Positions 1-6,022 of a DNA stretch of 9,946 nt are shown in pieces. Position 1 is the stretch's first letter. Each line of letters begins with the position of its first letter. This DNA is from Lachnospiraceae bacterium UBA6987 (lineage in GTDB: Bacteria; Bacillota; Clostridia; Lachnospirales; Lachnospiraceae). Position numbers and translations under genes: made by a program. The notes under the pieces are model-generated. The model had not been told where the DNA came from. It worked only from the letters and a program-made list of their open reading frames with translations, and searched no databases. The stretch is taken from NCBI GenBank assembly GCA_002449955.1, contig DJYD01000042.1, positions 1-9,946 on the forward strand, read 5' to 3'.

Positions 1-56
1 TTTGTATATGGGAACGTAGGAGCCTAAGACCGTACTTCTTGGGGCTGGTCCTTTCC

Positions 57-79
57 ATTCGATGCGAATTAGGTTTTTT
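57..79 (+). terminator. Weak terminator-like hairpin upstream of the first operon
   Basis: ATTCG (57-61) and CGAAT (65-69) form a five-base-pair stem with a three-base loop, followed by TAGG and six Ts (74-79). It could end transcription from a gene lying to the left of the window. The stem is short and GC-poor and the T-run is offset from its base by four bases, so this may be chance. Nothing recognisable as coding was seen in 1-213. Confidence 0.22.
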
Positions 80-93
80 ACAAGTACGCCGTG

Positions 94-122
94 TTGAATG
101 CCAACATAATGTGTGTTAGAAT
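94..122 (+). promoter_or_regulatory. Sigma-A-type promoter with extended -10, for the MazG-like/HTH/helicase operon
   Basis: TTGAAT (94-99, four of six consensus bases) is followed, after exactly 17 bases, by TAGAAT (117-122, five of six). A TG at 114-115 sits one base upstream of the -10, the extended -10 arrangement favoured in Gram-positive bacteria. Transcription would start near 129 and leave a leader of about 85 bases before the ATG at 214. No other good promoter was seen before the helicase, so it probably serves all three genes. The prediction comes from sequence match alone. Confidence 0.55.
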
Positions 123-213
123 ACACTGTAAAGCGTACGATGGAAATTCTTAAAATGAGTTTATTGCTAAATACCCCGCTCAGAGGTAGAGGAGAGAAAT
201 AAAAGGACAAAGT

Positions 214-534
214 ATGAGAACTATAATTTACAACAAGCTTGTCCGTGATCGTATCCCAGAGATCATCGAATCTTCCGGCAAGACTTGTGCTACGGAGATT
301 CTCTCCGATGAAGACTATCTCCGGATGGTCGATGCAAAGCTGGATGAAGAACTTGCAGAATACCACAAGGATCAAAATATCGAGGAATTGGCTGATTTGT
401 TGGAGGTAATCCACGCGGCAGCTGTAGCACGTGGGTATACTCTGGAAGATTTAGAACGGGTGCGTGCGGAAAAGGCCGCCAAGCGCGGCGGATTTGATAA
501 GAAAATACTGTTAGTTGAAGTGCGGGAGGGGTAA
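214..534 (+). CDS. MazG-like all-alpha NTP pyrophosphohydrolase (phosphoribosyl-ATP pyrophosphohydrolase-like)
   Basis: A 106-residue protein of the all-alpha NTP pyrophosphohydrolase superfamily, COG4997-like branch. Members hydrolyse nucleoside triphosphates to the monophosphate and pyrophosphate, often as house-cleaning enzymes. The hallmark start KLVRDRIPEII is at residues 8-18. The metal-binding helices are visible as E45-E46-x-x-E49 and E58-x-x-D61, followed by a lysine-rich KRGGF segment at 90-94. The length fits a single-domain member. The start is supported by AAGGA at 203-207, six bases before ATG. Despite the usual label, a role in histidine synthesis is unlikely because no his genes are nearby. 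The stop is six bases before the HTH gene, so the two are probably co-transcribed with the helicase. The family call is firm; the substrate and any defence role are unknown. Confidence 0.88.
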   Translation: MRTIIYNKLVRDRIPEIIESSGKTCATEILSDEDYLRMVDAKLDEELAEYHKDQNIEELADLLEVIHAAAVARGYTLEDLERVRAEKAAKRGGFDKKILLVEVREG

Positions 535-540
535 TATAAT

Positions 541-906
541 ATGGATATTGCATATGCTAAAGAATTACTTGAAATGCTCGCAGACGGAGTTGATCCTAGA
601 ACTGGCGAAGTGCTCTCAGATGGTGATAGCTGTAATCAACCGGATGTCATAAGAGCATTACACCTTGCCGTGGTCGTCTTAGAGAAAGCGGAAAAGGCAG
701 AAAAGAGAGAAAAGAACTTGCCTGAAAACGCGGGAAAACCGTGGTCACAAGAGGCAGATGACAGGCTGATTCAAATGTTTGAGGAAGGCTTTTCAAATAA
801 AGATATCTGTAACGAGTTCAAAAGGACAGAGGGCGCTATTGCATCTCGCTTGGCTCGTTTGGGGAAAATTCAGGACCGCGATGAATTTAGAAATAGAAAT
901 AGGTGA
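541..906 (+). CDS. Small protein with a helicase-associated N-terminal module and a Myb-like helix-turn-helix
   Basis: A 121-residue protein of two parts joined by a charged linker rich in Lys and Glu (about 49-60). Residues 6-50 carry a G-x-x-P-x-T-G-E motif (16-23) and a later R-A-L (38-40). This pattern is familiar from small modules accompanying bacterial helicases, but I cannot name a family with certainty. Residues 65-110 have the pattern of a Myb/SANT-like DNA-binding helix-turn-helix: GKPWSQEADDRLIQMF followed by a turn and the recognition-helix segment TEGAIASRLARLG. Such domains often sit fused to, or next to, superfamily 2 helicases. The gene lies six bases after the MazG-like gene, and its stop codon is inside the AGGTGA that serves the helicase start, so translation is likely coupled. 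It may recruit the helicase to DNA (inference). Confidence 0.72.
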   Translation: MDIAYAKELLEMLADGVDPRTGEVLSDGDSCNQPDVIRALHLAVVVLEKAEKAEKREKNLPENAGKPWSQEADDRLIQMFEEGFSNKDICNEFKRTEGAIASRLARLGKIQDRDEFRNRNR

Positions 907-912
907 TTCACC

Positions 913-3174
913 ATGCCTGAATACAGATCAGCCTCCGGCAGTGCCGCCGAGGATCTGTTTATAGACCTTTTCGCGGATACCTTCGGGGCTGAAAAAGCTG
1001 GGTATCTGTATTCACAGTACCCGTTTTACGACATTTATCAGAATGCCCGATTTGCCGACTTCGTGCTGGAAAACGGCGCGACTCGCGTGGCCATTGAGAT
1101 CGACGACGAAGCCTCCCACAATCCGCGCCTGATATCGCAGGACAAGTTCTATGATGATCTGCTGAAACAAAACAGCATGATCCACCTGGGCTGGGACGTG
1201 TACCGCTGGGCGGTCCGGCAGATGCAGAAGCAGCCCGAAACGGTGAAGGATGAGCTGCGCGTGTTCCTCGGCAGCGATCCGCGGTTCAAGGAGATCGAGG
1301 ACTATCTGCCTACCCAGCAGGGCCGGGCGCTGAAAGCTGATCAGCTGGAGCTGCGGGAGTACCAGCAGGAGGCACTGGATTCGCTGGAGGCCATGCGGCA
1401 GAACCGGGAGACTATCGCTCTGCTCTACCATGCTACCGGTACAGGCAAAACCGTTACCGCAGTCATGGACGCCAAACGCTGCGGCGGCCGGGTGTTGTTC
1501 GTGGCGCACACTATGGAGCTGGTCAACCAAGCCTATCACACCTTCCGCGACCTGTGGCCGGAGGTGACTGCCGGCAAGTTCGCGGATAACCTCAAGGAAC
1601 CGGACACCCACGTGGTGTGCGGCAGCATCCAGAGTGTGGCCCTCAATCTGGATCAGTTCCGGGAGGACGCTTTCGACTATCTGATCATCGACGAGGCGCA
1701 CCACGCTTCCGCAGATACATATCAGAAGGTGCTGGCCTATTTCAAGCCGCAGTTCACGCTGGGGCTCACCGCCACACCGGAGCGGGCGGACGATGTAAAT
1801 ATCCTGGAGATCTTCAAGAACACCGCCCACAAGCTGGATATCCAGACCGCCGTGGAGATCGGGGCCCTGGTTCCGGTACGCTGCATCCGCATCCATACCA
1901 ACATCGATATGACCAAGGTGCGTTTCAACAGTGTCCAGTATAATATCCGTGATTTGGATGTAAAGATTTGCGTGACCGAGCGAAATCAGCTCATCGTAGA
2001 TACCTGGCTGGATTACGTGAAGGACAAGCGCACCGTCGTTTTCTGCGCCTCTGTGAAGCACGCCGAGCAGATCGCGGAACTGTTCCGGGTGGCGGGCATC
2101 GCTGCTATTGCGGTCTCCGGCAGTATGAAAACTTCCGAACGCAACGAGCAGCTTGCCAAGTTCGCCAGCGGTGAGATCAAGGTGCTCTGCGCCTGCGACC
2201 TGTTGAATGAAGGCTGGGACTGCCCGCAGACGGAAGTGCTGTTCATGGCGCGCCCCACCATGTCGAAGGTGCTGTATACGCAGCAGCTTGGCCGCGGCAT
2301 GCGCACGGCAGAGGGCAAGGATCATCTGATGGTCTTCGACTTCGTGGACAACGCCAGCCAGTACAATATGCCCTATTCGCTGCATCGCCTGTTCAAGCTG
2401 AACGAGTATCACGCGGGCGGTACGGTGGTCGGCAAGAAGGGCCAACGCGAGGCCGAGGACGATCTGTACCGCAAAGGCGAGAAGCCGGACGCGATCATCG
2501 ACTATCCCGTGGATGCCACCGATTACGAGCTGGTGGATATCTTCAATTGGCAGGAAGAAGCTGCCGGGATGATCTCACAGATGGAGTTTGTGCGCCGGGT
2601 GGATGTGCAGACCGAGACCATCGAGCGCTATGTGCGCGAGGGAAAGCTGGTGCCAGATCTGATTGTGCCCATGAGCGAGCACCGCACTTTCAAGTATTTC
2701 AAAGAGGAAACTCTGCAGACCTATGCCGAGCAGTACGGCTGGAAGCTCATCGATGACAGCAACCGCAAGCAGCTGTTCATGGAAATGGTCGAGCAGATGG
2801 ACATGAGCTATTCCTACAAGCCGGTGCTGCTGAAAGCGATCCTGATCTATGCGGATGCTGCCGGACGGGTGAAGATCAGCGATATCGTCGTTTATTTCCG
2901 CAGCTTCTACGAAGCCCGCCGCACGGCCGATTTGAAGGTGGAGAAAGCCAACAGCATTTTCGCCAAGGGAGGCTACACCGACAAGGAAGCCGAGCGGAAT
3001 ATCCTTTCTAACCCCTTCAAACGCTTTGAGGACATGAACATGATGCGCCATACCAAAACGCTGGGTATCATCGAGGTTGACAGCACCGTGTGGAAGAAGC
3101 TGAGCGAAGAAGAGAAGAAGCGAATTGAGGAAATCTGCGACGAAAAGCTGGAAAGATACTTTGAAAGATGCTAG
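913..3174 (+). CDS. Fusion of a PD-(D/E)XK-like nuclease with a superfamily 2 DEAD/DEAH helicase
   Basis: A 753-residue protein. Residues 10-105 resemble a Vsr/DUF559-type restriction-endonuclease fold: FADF with D49, then V-A-I-E62-I-D64, H69 and K78 as candidate metal-site residues. The helicase follows: an L147-R-x-Y150-Q segment, Walker A A-T-G-T-G-K-T (174-180), motif Ia VAHT (197-200), DEAHH (260-264), TAT (286-288), motif IV near 373-385, N-E-G-W-D (432-436) and motif VI Q457-x-x-G-R-x-x-R464. This set matches the Res/SSL2 branch of ATP-dependent translocases seen in restriction and repair enzymes. The last 270 residues are unassigned and include a hydrophobic helix beginning KPVLLKAIL at 636. 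AGGTGA (901-906) is six bases from the ATG. DNA unwinding coupled to cleavage, perhaps against phage or plasmid DNA, is inferred. The gene is GC-rich (36 of 60 bases in the row at 1261). Confidence 0.88.
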   Translation: MPEYRSASGSAAEDLFIDLFADTFGAEKAGYLYSQYPFYDIYQNARFADFVLENGATRVAIEIDDEASHNPRLISQDKFYDDLLKQNSMIHLGWDVYRWAVRQMQKQPETVKDELRVFLGSDPRFKEIEDYLPTQQGRALKADQLELREYQQEALDSLEAMRQNRETIALLYHATGTGKTVTAVMDAKRCGGRVLFVAHTMELVNQAYHTFRDLWPEVTAGKFADNLKEPDTHVVCGSIQSVALNLDQFREDAFDYLIIDEAHHASADTYQKVLAYFKPQFTLGLTATPERADDVNILEIFKNTAHKLDIQTAVEIGALVPVRCIRIHTNIDMTKVRFNSVQYNIRDLDVKICVTERNQLIVDTWLDYVKDKRTVVFCASVKHAEQIAELFRVAGIAAIAVSGSMKTSERNEQLAKFASGEIKVLCACDLLNEGWDCPQTEVLFMARPTMSKVLYTQQLGRGMRTAEGKDHLMVFDFVDNASQYNMPYSLHRLFKLNEYHAGGTVVGKKGQREAEDDLYRKGEKPDAIIDYPVDATDYELVDIFNWQEEAAGMISQMEFVRRVDVQTETIERYVREGKLVPDLIVPMSEHRTFKYFKEETLQTYAEQYGWKLIDDSNRKQLFMEMVEQMDMSYSYKPVLLKAILIYADAAGRVKISDIVVYFRSFYEARRTADLKVEKANSIFAKGGYTDKEAERNILSNPFKRFEDMNMMRHTKTLGIIEVDSTVWKKLSEEEKKRIEEICDEKLERYFERC

Positions 3175-3223
3175 TAATCTGCTTTTTCGCTTTCGATAAA
3201 AAGTATAATTAATAGAGGAAAAG

Positions 3224-4051
3224 ATGGGGAAGACAAAAAAGGAACATTTTATCCCTCGTGCAGCGTTTCTTAGGAAATTCTCGGACACAAGGTTTCAAGA
3301 TGATAGGAAGAACAAACTTTTGGCTTATTCAAAAGCTGAGAACCGAGTTATTCAGACAAACGTTTATGATAGTGCGGCCGTTAATTCGATTTATGAGAAC
3401 GCGATATTTGAAGATAATCAAATTGAAAATACATTTTCAGAGCTAGAGCAGGATCTGTCTGTCTTTTTTGAGTTGCTGGAAGAGATCTGTACGAATCCAG
3501 CAAACAAGGATGCATTAATCCTGCACAGTTTTGATGAAAGAGATAACTTAAAGTTCTTTGTAGTATGGCAGTTCTTTAGAACCGAGAAGAGAAAAAAAGA
3601 AACTCAGGAGAAGAGTGACAGTTTAAACGCAGGAACCTTAGATTTTTTGTGGCGTCTTGTTGGAATCGACTCAGATAATACTTCTGTACTCGCAAAGTGG
3701 AAAGACACGTTAGTAAGCCATTATTTTGTGTTTGAACGAAATCTAACTGAGATTCCGTTTGTTCTCCCAGATGATCCTGTTTTTGTCTTTCGTTCTGAAC
3801 TTGATCCACCAAAGGCAGTTAATTTTCGATTCCCTTTAACTCCACTAGTTCAAGTCCTTTTAATTGATCCATCTAGTTCTGAGCACGAAAAAATGAAGCA
3901 CTATCGAAATAGAATAAGATATTGTGACAATGAATCATATATCAATCAATGGAATAACATGAGCATTAGTGAATCATACAGACATGTTTATATTACTCCA
4001 GGAAAAGAAAATAAGGTGTTAAACGAAATAAGAAAACGTACAAAAAAATGA
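3224..4051 (+). CDS. DUF4238 family protein, AT-rich
   Basis: A 275-residue protein matching DUF4238 in layout: H8-F-I-P11 followed by FLRKFS near the N-terminus, an acidic helical stretch with IEN and ELEQ (67-76), a hydrophobic segment ending in FFRTEKRK (117-124), LPDDPVF (181-187), and FPLTPL (203-208) with a later N241. The family's biochemical activity is unknown to me; members occur scattered in accessory regions. AGAGGAA at 3214-3220 supports the ATG at 3224. It follows the helicase after 49 bases with no convincing terminator, so read-through from the helicase is possible. Codon use and composition (22 G+C in the 60-base row at 3721) differ sharply from the helicase and from the SLOG gene, which points to separate acquisition. 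No signal peptide or membrane segment is evident. Confidence 0.8.
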   Translation: MGKTKKEHFIPRAAFLRKFSDTRFQDDRKNKLLAYSKAENRVIQTNVYDSAAVNSIYENAIFEDNQIENTFSELEQDLSVFFELLEEICTNPANKDALILHSFDERDNLKFFVVWQFFRTEKRKKETQEKSDSLNAGTLDFLWRLVGIDSDNTSVLAKWKDTLVSHYFVFERNLTEIPFVLPDDPVFVFRSELDPPKAVNFRFPLTPLVQVLLIDPSSSEHEKMKHYRNRIRYCDNESYINQWNNMSISESYRHVYITPGKENKVLNEIRKRTKK

Positions 4052-4119
4052 AAAGGATTGATTGACGCAAAGAATAGATTATTGTAATCAATGTTATAGA
4101 TTGTTTTAAAGACAATAAA

Positions 4120-4148
4120 CAGCACCGCAGGTACCCCCTGCGGTGCTG
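4120..4148. terminator. Bidirectional rho-independent terminator between converging genes
   Basis: CAGCACCGCAG (4120-4130) and CTGCGGTGCTG (4138-4148) are perfect 11-base-pair arms around the seven-base loop GTACCCC. On the plus strand it is followed by TCATTTTA, a short U-rich tail, 68 bases after the DUF4238 stop. On the minus strand it begins directly after the TGA of the XRE gene (4149-4151) and runs into TTTATTG. It can therefore end both converging transcripts. The stem is clear; the minus-strand tail looks slightly more T-rich. Confidence 0.85.
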
Positions 4149-4391
4149 TCATTTTACTTCCGGTTCTATGTCTTTGAACAGATCGTCATTGAAAAAATCA
4201 ATGATCGTGATCCCCAGGCCGTCGCACAGCTTTTGCAGCGTGGAGACGGTGGTGCTGTTGTTGCGGCCGCCGACTACATTGTTCACGGTGGACTGCGTGA
4301 CGCCGCTGATCGTGCTCAGCTTGTTAATAGTCAGGTCTCGCTCTGCACATAATTGTAATATCCGTTCTTTGACGGCTTCGCCAATCGTCAT
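4149..4391 (-). CDS. XRE-family (Cro/C1-type) transcriptional regulator
   Basis: An 80-residue, single-domain DNA-binding protein on the minus strand. Residues 6-66 form a Cro/C1-type helix-turn-helix: the first helix ends near C15, helix 2 is LTINKLSTISG (20-30), and the recognition helix is in VTQSTVNNVVGGRN (31-44). Conserved LQKLCDGLGI and DFF follow at 52-67, the usual end of the fold. An acidic tail completes it, with no sensor domain. GAGGTG on the minus strand (4397-4402 on the plus) lies five bases before the ATG. It is divergent from the SLOG gene across 108 bases holding alternating TAACTC half-sites, so it probably represses that gene and perhaps its own. The ribosome site overlaps a small CCTCAA/TTGAGG inverted repeat (4399-4404, 4413-4418). 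Confidence 0.92.
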   Translation of the reverse strand: MTIGEAVKERILQLCAERDLTINKLSTISGVTQSTVNNVVGGRNNSTTVSTLQKLCDGLGITIIDFFNDDLFKDIEPEVK

Positions 4392-4432
4392 GGTAACACC
4401 TCAATTCTAACCTTGAGGATAGCGAAAGCCAC

Positions 4433-4462
4433 TTGAAAAGTTTAACTCTTTTGAGTTAAGAT
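4433..4462 (+). promoter_or_regulatory. Likely promoter of the SLOG gene
   Basis: TTGAAA (4433-4438) and TAAGAT (4457-4462) are separated by 18 bases, giving four or five matches out of six in each box. The start would fall near 4469, about 31 bases before the ATG at 4500. The -10 box and part of the spacer coincide with the TAACTC dyads at 4442-4478, as expected for a repressible promoter. No equally good promoter could be fixed for the divergent XRE gene. Confidence 0.45.
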
Positions 4463-4478
4463 AACTCAAAAGGGTTAT
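4442..4478. promoter_or_regulatory. Tandem palindromic operator, four TAACTC half-sites
   Basis: Four six-base half-sites alternate in orientation: TAACTC (4443-4448), GAGTTA (4453-4458), TAACTC (4462-4467) and GGGTTA (4472-4477, one mismatch). They form two dyads with four-base centres TTTT and AAAA whose midpoints are 19 bases apart. The inner pair also builds a perfect 11-base inverted repeat, CTTTTGAGTTA (4448-4458) and TAACTCAAAAG (4462-4472). Two dyads about two helical turns apart would suit a pair of XRE dimers on one face of the DNA. Control by the adjacent XRE protein is inferred from position. Confidence 0.68.
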
Positions 4479-4499
4479 TTCTTAGAAGGAGACAGAGAC

Positions 4500-5018
4500 A
4501 TGACCAAGACTTGTGCCGTTATTGGCTGTTCCCCAATGTGCTTCCCATGGGGATTTGACGAGGAAGACGAGGGCTGCGCGGCGCTGAAGCTGATCCTGAT
4601 AAATCAGATCACCAGGCTGCGAGGGGAGGGCTGCATGCGATTCGCGGTCAGCATGGACTGCGGCGTGGGGTTGTTTGCGGCGGAGATCCTTCACGGGCTG
4701 AAAGGATCTGATGAAGAGCTCGAAACGATCTGCTACGTTCCCTATGAGGAGCAGGCGACCAAGTGGACGCCGGAGCTGCGGGATCGGTATTTCAACGCCC
4801 TGGCTGCCTGTACGGAAGTCATAAACGCGGCCTATGAGAAAACCGTGGGCTGCGAATTCAAAGCGCACCTGGAGGCTATAAACGAAGTCGACACGGTGAT
4901 CGCGGTCTACGATCCCGATGATCCACTCTGCGAGCGGGAGACCGCGGCCGCGGCCGTCGCGGAGGTGCTAAACAAGCGAGTCCTTGTACTTGATCCCAAG
5001 GCCATCCGCCTTTCCTAA
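4500..5018 (+). CDS. SLOG-superfamily protein (DUF1273/YpsA-like)
   Basis: A 172-residue protein with a Rossmann-like layout of the SMF/DprA-LOG (SLOG) superfamily. An N-terminal strand ends at C-A-V-I-G-C (5-10). The glycine-rich segment F-A-V-S-M-D-C-G-V-G-L-F-A-A-E (48-62) is the counterpart of the SLOG G-x-x-G-x-D nucleotide-binding loop. A PYEEQATKW motif (81-89) and a late strand DTVIAVYD (131-138) followed by RETAAAA (146-152) complete the fold. SLOG proteins bind nucleotides or nucleotide derivatives, and some act as sensors in bacterial conflict systems. AAGGAG at 4486-4491 is eight bases before ATG. It is divergent from the XRE gene and separated from the next operon by a palindromic promoter. 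The family call is good; no ligand can be named. Confidence 0.72.
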   Translation: MTKTCAVIGCSPMCFPWGFDEEDEGCAALKLILINQITRLRGEGCMRFAVSMDCGVGLFAAEILHGLKGSDEELETICYVPYEEQATKWTPELRDRYFNALAACTEVINAAYEKTVGCEFKAHLEAINEVDTVIAVYDPDDPLCERETAAAAVAEVLNKRVLVLDPKAIRLS

Positions 5019-5024
5019 AAGCAC

Positions 5025-5074
5025 GTTATACCCTGTTATACCCTATTGATGCATAGGATGTAACAGGGTATAAT
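5025..5074. repeat. Four-half-site inverted repeat: two direct copies facing two inverted copies
   Basis: GTTATACCCT occurs twice head-to-tail (5025-5034, 5035-5044). After a ten-base centre (5045-5054) come two inverted copies, AGGATGTAAC (5055-5064, eight of ten matches) and AGGGTATAAT (5065-5074, nine of ten). All units are spaced by ten bases, about one helical turn. The outer arms include a perfect 13-base match, TTATACCCTGTTA (5026-5038) against TAACAGGGTATAA (5061-5073). The array contains the promoter of the downstream operon, so a regulator binding as a multimer is the simplest reading. As single-stranded nucleic acid it would also fold into a long hairpin. Confidence 0.75.
5046..5074 (+). 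promoter_or_regulatory. Promoter of the eight-enzyme operon
   Basis: TTGATG (5046-5051) is followed after 17 bases by a perfect TATAAT (5069-5074). Transcription would start near 5081, 26 bases before the ATG at 5107. The -35 box lies in the centre of the inverted repeat and the -10 box is the last half-site, so any protein bound to the repeat would cover the polymerase site. No other promoter or terminator of similar quality was seen until the end of the window. Confidence 0.65.
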
Positions 5075-5106
5075 CATGTCAGAATGTAGAGCGGGAGATC
5101 AAAGCC

Positions 5107-5427
5107 ATGAAACAGGAAACGATAGCGCGGATTCGCAAGTTCTCGAAGGAGCGGGATTGGGATCAGTTCCATACACCCGCGAACCTGGCAAAGTCCATCT
5201 CTATTGAAGCCAATGAGCTGCTGGAGTGCTTCCAGTGGAGCGATACGGATTACGACCTTTCCCACGTGGGGGAGGAACTGGCCGACGTGATGGTGTACTG
5301 CCAGAACATGCTGGATGCGCTCGGACTGGATGCCGACGCGATCATCAACGCGAAGATGGATCAGAACGAGGCCAAGTACCCCGTTGAGAAGAGCCGGGGC
5401 AGCAACGCGAAATACGATCAGCTTTGA
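5107..5427 (+). CDS. MazG-like nucleotide pyrophosphohydrolase (dCTP pyrophosphatase-like)
   Basis: A 106-residue all-alpha NTP pyrophosphohydrolase of the RS21-C6/DCTPP1-like branch, which hydrolyses dCTP and modified pyrimidine nucleotides to the monophosphate. Visible motifs are the N-terminal FSKERDWDQFHTPANL (12-27), metal ligands E34-x-x-E37 and E57-x-x-D60, and the closing N81-x-K83 with N87-x-x-K-Y-P92 that contacts the phosphates. The length fits the single-domain form. GGGAG at 5093-5097 lies nine bases before the ATG. It is a different branch from the MazG-like protein at the left end; the two share only the general E-E-x-x-D pattern. As first gene of the operon it may protect the nucleotide pool. 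Family assignment is firm; the exact substrate is inferred from similarity. Confidence 0.9.
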   Translation: MKQETIARIRKFSKERDWDQFHTPANLAKSISIEANELLECFQWSDTDYDLSHVGEELADVMVYCQNMLDALGLDADAIINAKMDQNEAKYPVEKSRGSNAKYDQL

Positions 5428-5437
5428 GAGGCACGCC

Positions 5438-6019
5438 ATGATAAAGCTCCGATACGGCAACACCAACACGTTTTATATCCCCGGATCGGACGGCGGCCTG
5501 CTGGTTGACACGGACTGGGCCGGAACGCTGCCGCTGTTTTTCAAGGCGATCAAAACGGCAGGAATCGAAATGAAAGCGATCACGACCCTGCTGGTCACGC
5601 ATTACCACCCGGATCACATGGGCCTCGCCGGTGAACTGCAGCGGCTCGGCGTGAAGCTTCTGGTCGTGGACGTGCAGCGCCTGTTCGTGCATGCCTCGGA
5701 CGAGATTTTTGCCAGAGACAAGCACCTGTCTTATCGTGCGGTCGATGAAAGCGCGGCGACGGTGATCTCCTGCGCGGAGAGCAGGGACGTGCTGAAAGGG
5801 CTTGGCATCGACGGTGAGATCCTCCACACACCGAGCCACAGCGAGGACAGCGTTTCCCTGGCTCTTGACGACGGAAGCTGCCTTGTAGGCGACCTGGAGC
5901 CGCTTGCGTACTTGGCAGGATACGAGGAGAACCCCGCGCTGAAAAGCGACTGGGAACAGCTCATGCGCCGACGCCCGAAAAGGATCCTGTATGCCCACGC
6001 TAATGAACAGAAGCTGTGA
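5438..6019 (+). CDS. Metallo-beta-lactamase-fold hydrolase
   Basis: A 193-residue MBL-fold protein. The metal motif H55-x-H57-x-D59-H60 is intact in THYHPDHMG. The third histidine is H134 in TPSHSEDSVSL, the bridging acid D152 in VGDLEP, and a late histidine H187 in YAHANE. This set marks an active di-metal hydrolase; members cleave thioesters, phosphodiesters or lactams, and the substrate cannot be read here. The ATG at 5438 is preferred over a longer frame reaching back to 5315 because AGAGG at 5427-5431 lies six bases upstream and the fold begins directly with it. The extra residues would overlap the pyrophosphohydrolase gene. The ten-base gap to the preceding stop, which itself lies within the ribosome site, indicates coupled translation. 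It is cytoplasmic, with no signal peptide. Confidence 0.88.
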   Translation: MIKLRYGNTNTFYIPGSDGGLLVDTDWAGTLPLFFKAIKTAGIEMKAITTLLVTHYHPDHMGLAGELQRLGVKLLVVDVQRLFVHASDEIFARDKHLSYRAVDESAATVISCAESRDVLKGLGIDGEILHTPSHSEDSVSLALDDGSCLVGDLEPLAYLAGYEENPALKSDWEQLMRRRPKRILYAHANEQKL

Positions 6020-6022
6020 AGG

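Noticed and set aside
1..213. Possible tail of an upstream gene (open frame from 3 to about 119)
   Set aside because: The peptide shows no family pattern, has no visible start, and runs through the predicted promoter. No tRNA or other RNA gene was recognised here either.
1012..2445. Long open frame of 477 codons on the minus strand inside the helicase gene
   Set aside because: The plus strand encodes complete helicase motifs across the same bases. The antisense frame is open because of GC-rich codon bias and has no recognisable domain or ribosome site.
3204..3209. Perfect TATAAT before the DUF4238 gene
   Set aside because: A transcript from it would start near 3216, inside the ribosome binding site at 3214-3220, and no -35 box lies at the right distance. 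Probably chance in AT-rich sequence.
5025..5044. Direct repeats read as a CRISPR fragment
   Set aside because: Only two ten-base units are directly adjacent, with no spacers and no cas genes.
5025..5074. Palindrome read as a terminator of the SLOG gene
   Set aside because: The hairpin is long but has no T-run after it on the plus strand, and it encloses a well-spaced promoter. A regulatory role fits better.
5315..5437. Longer N-terminus for the MBL-fold protein
   Set aside because: The extra residues overlap the pyrophosphohydrolase gene in another frame and are arginine-rich. A ribosome site precedes the ATG at 5438.
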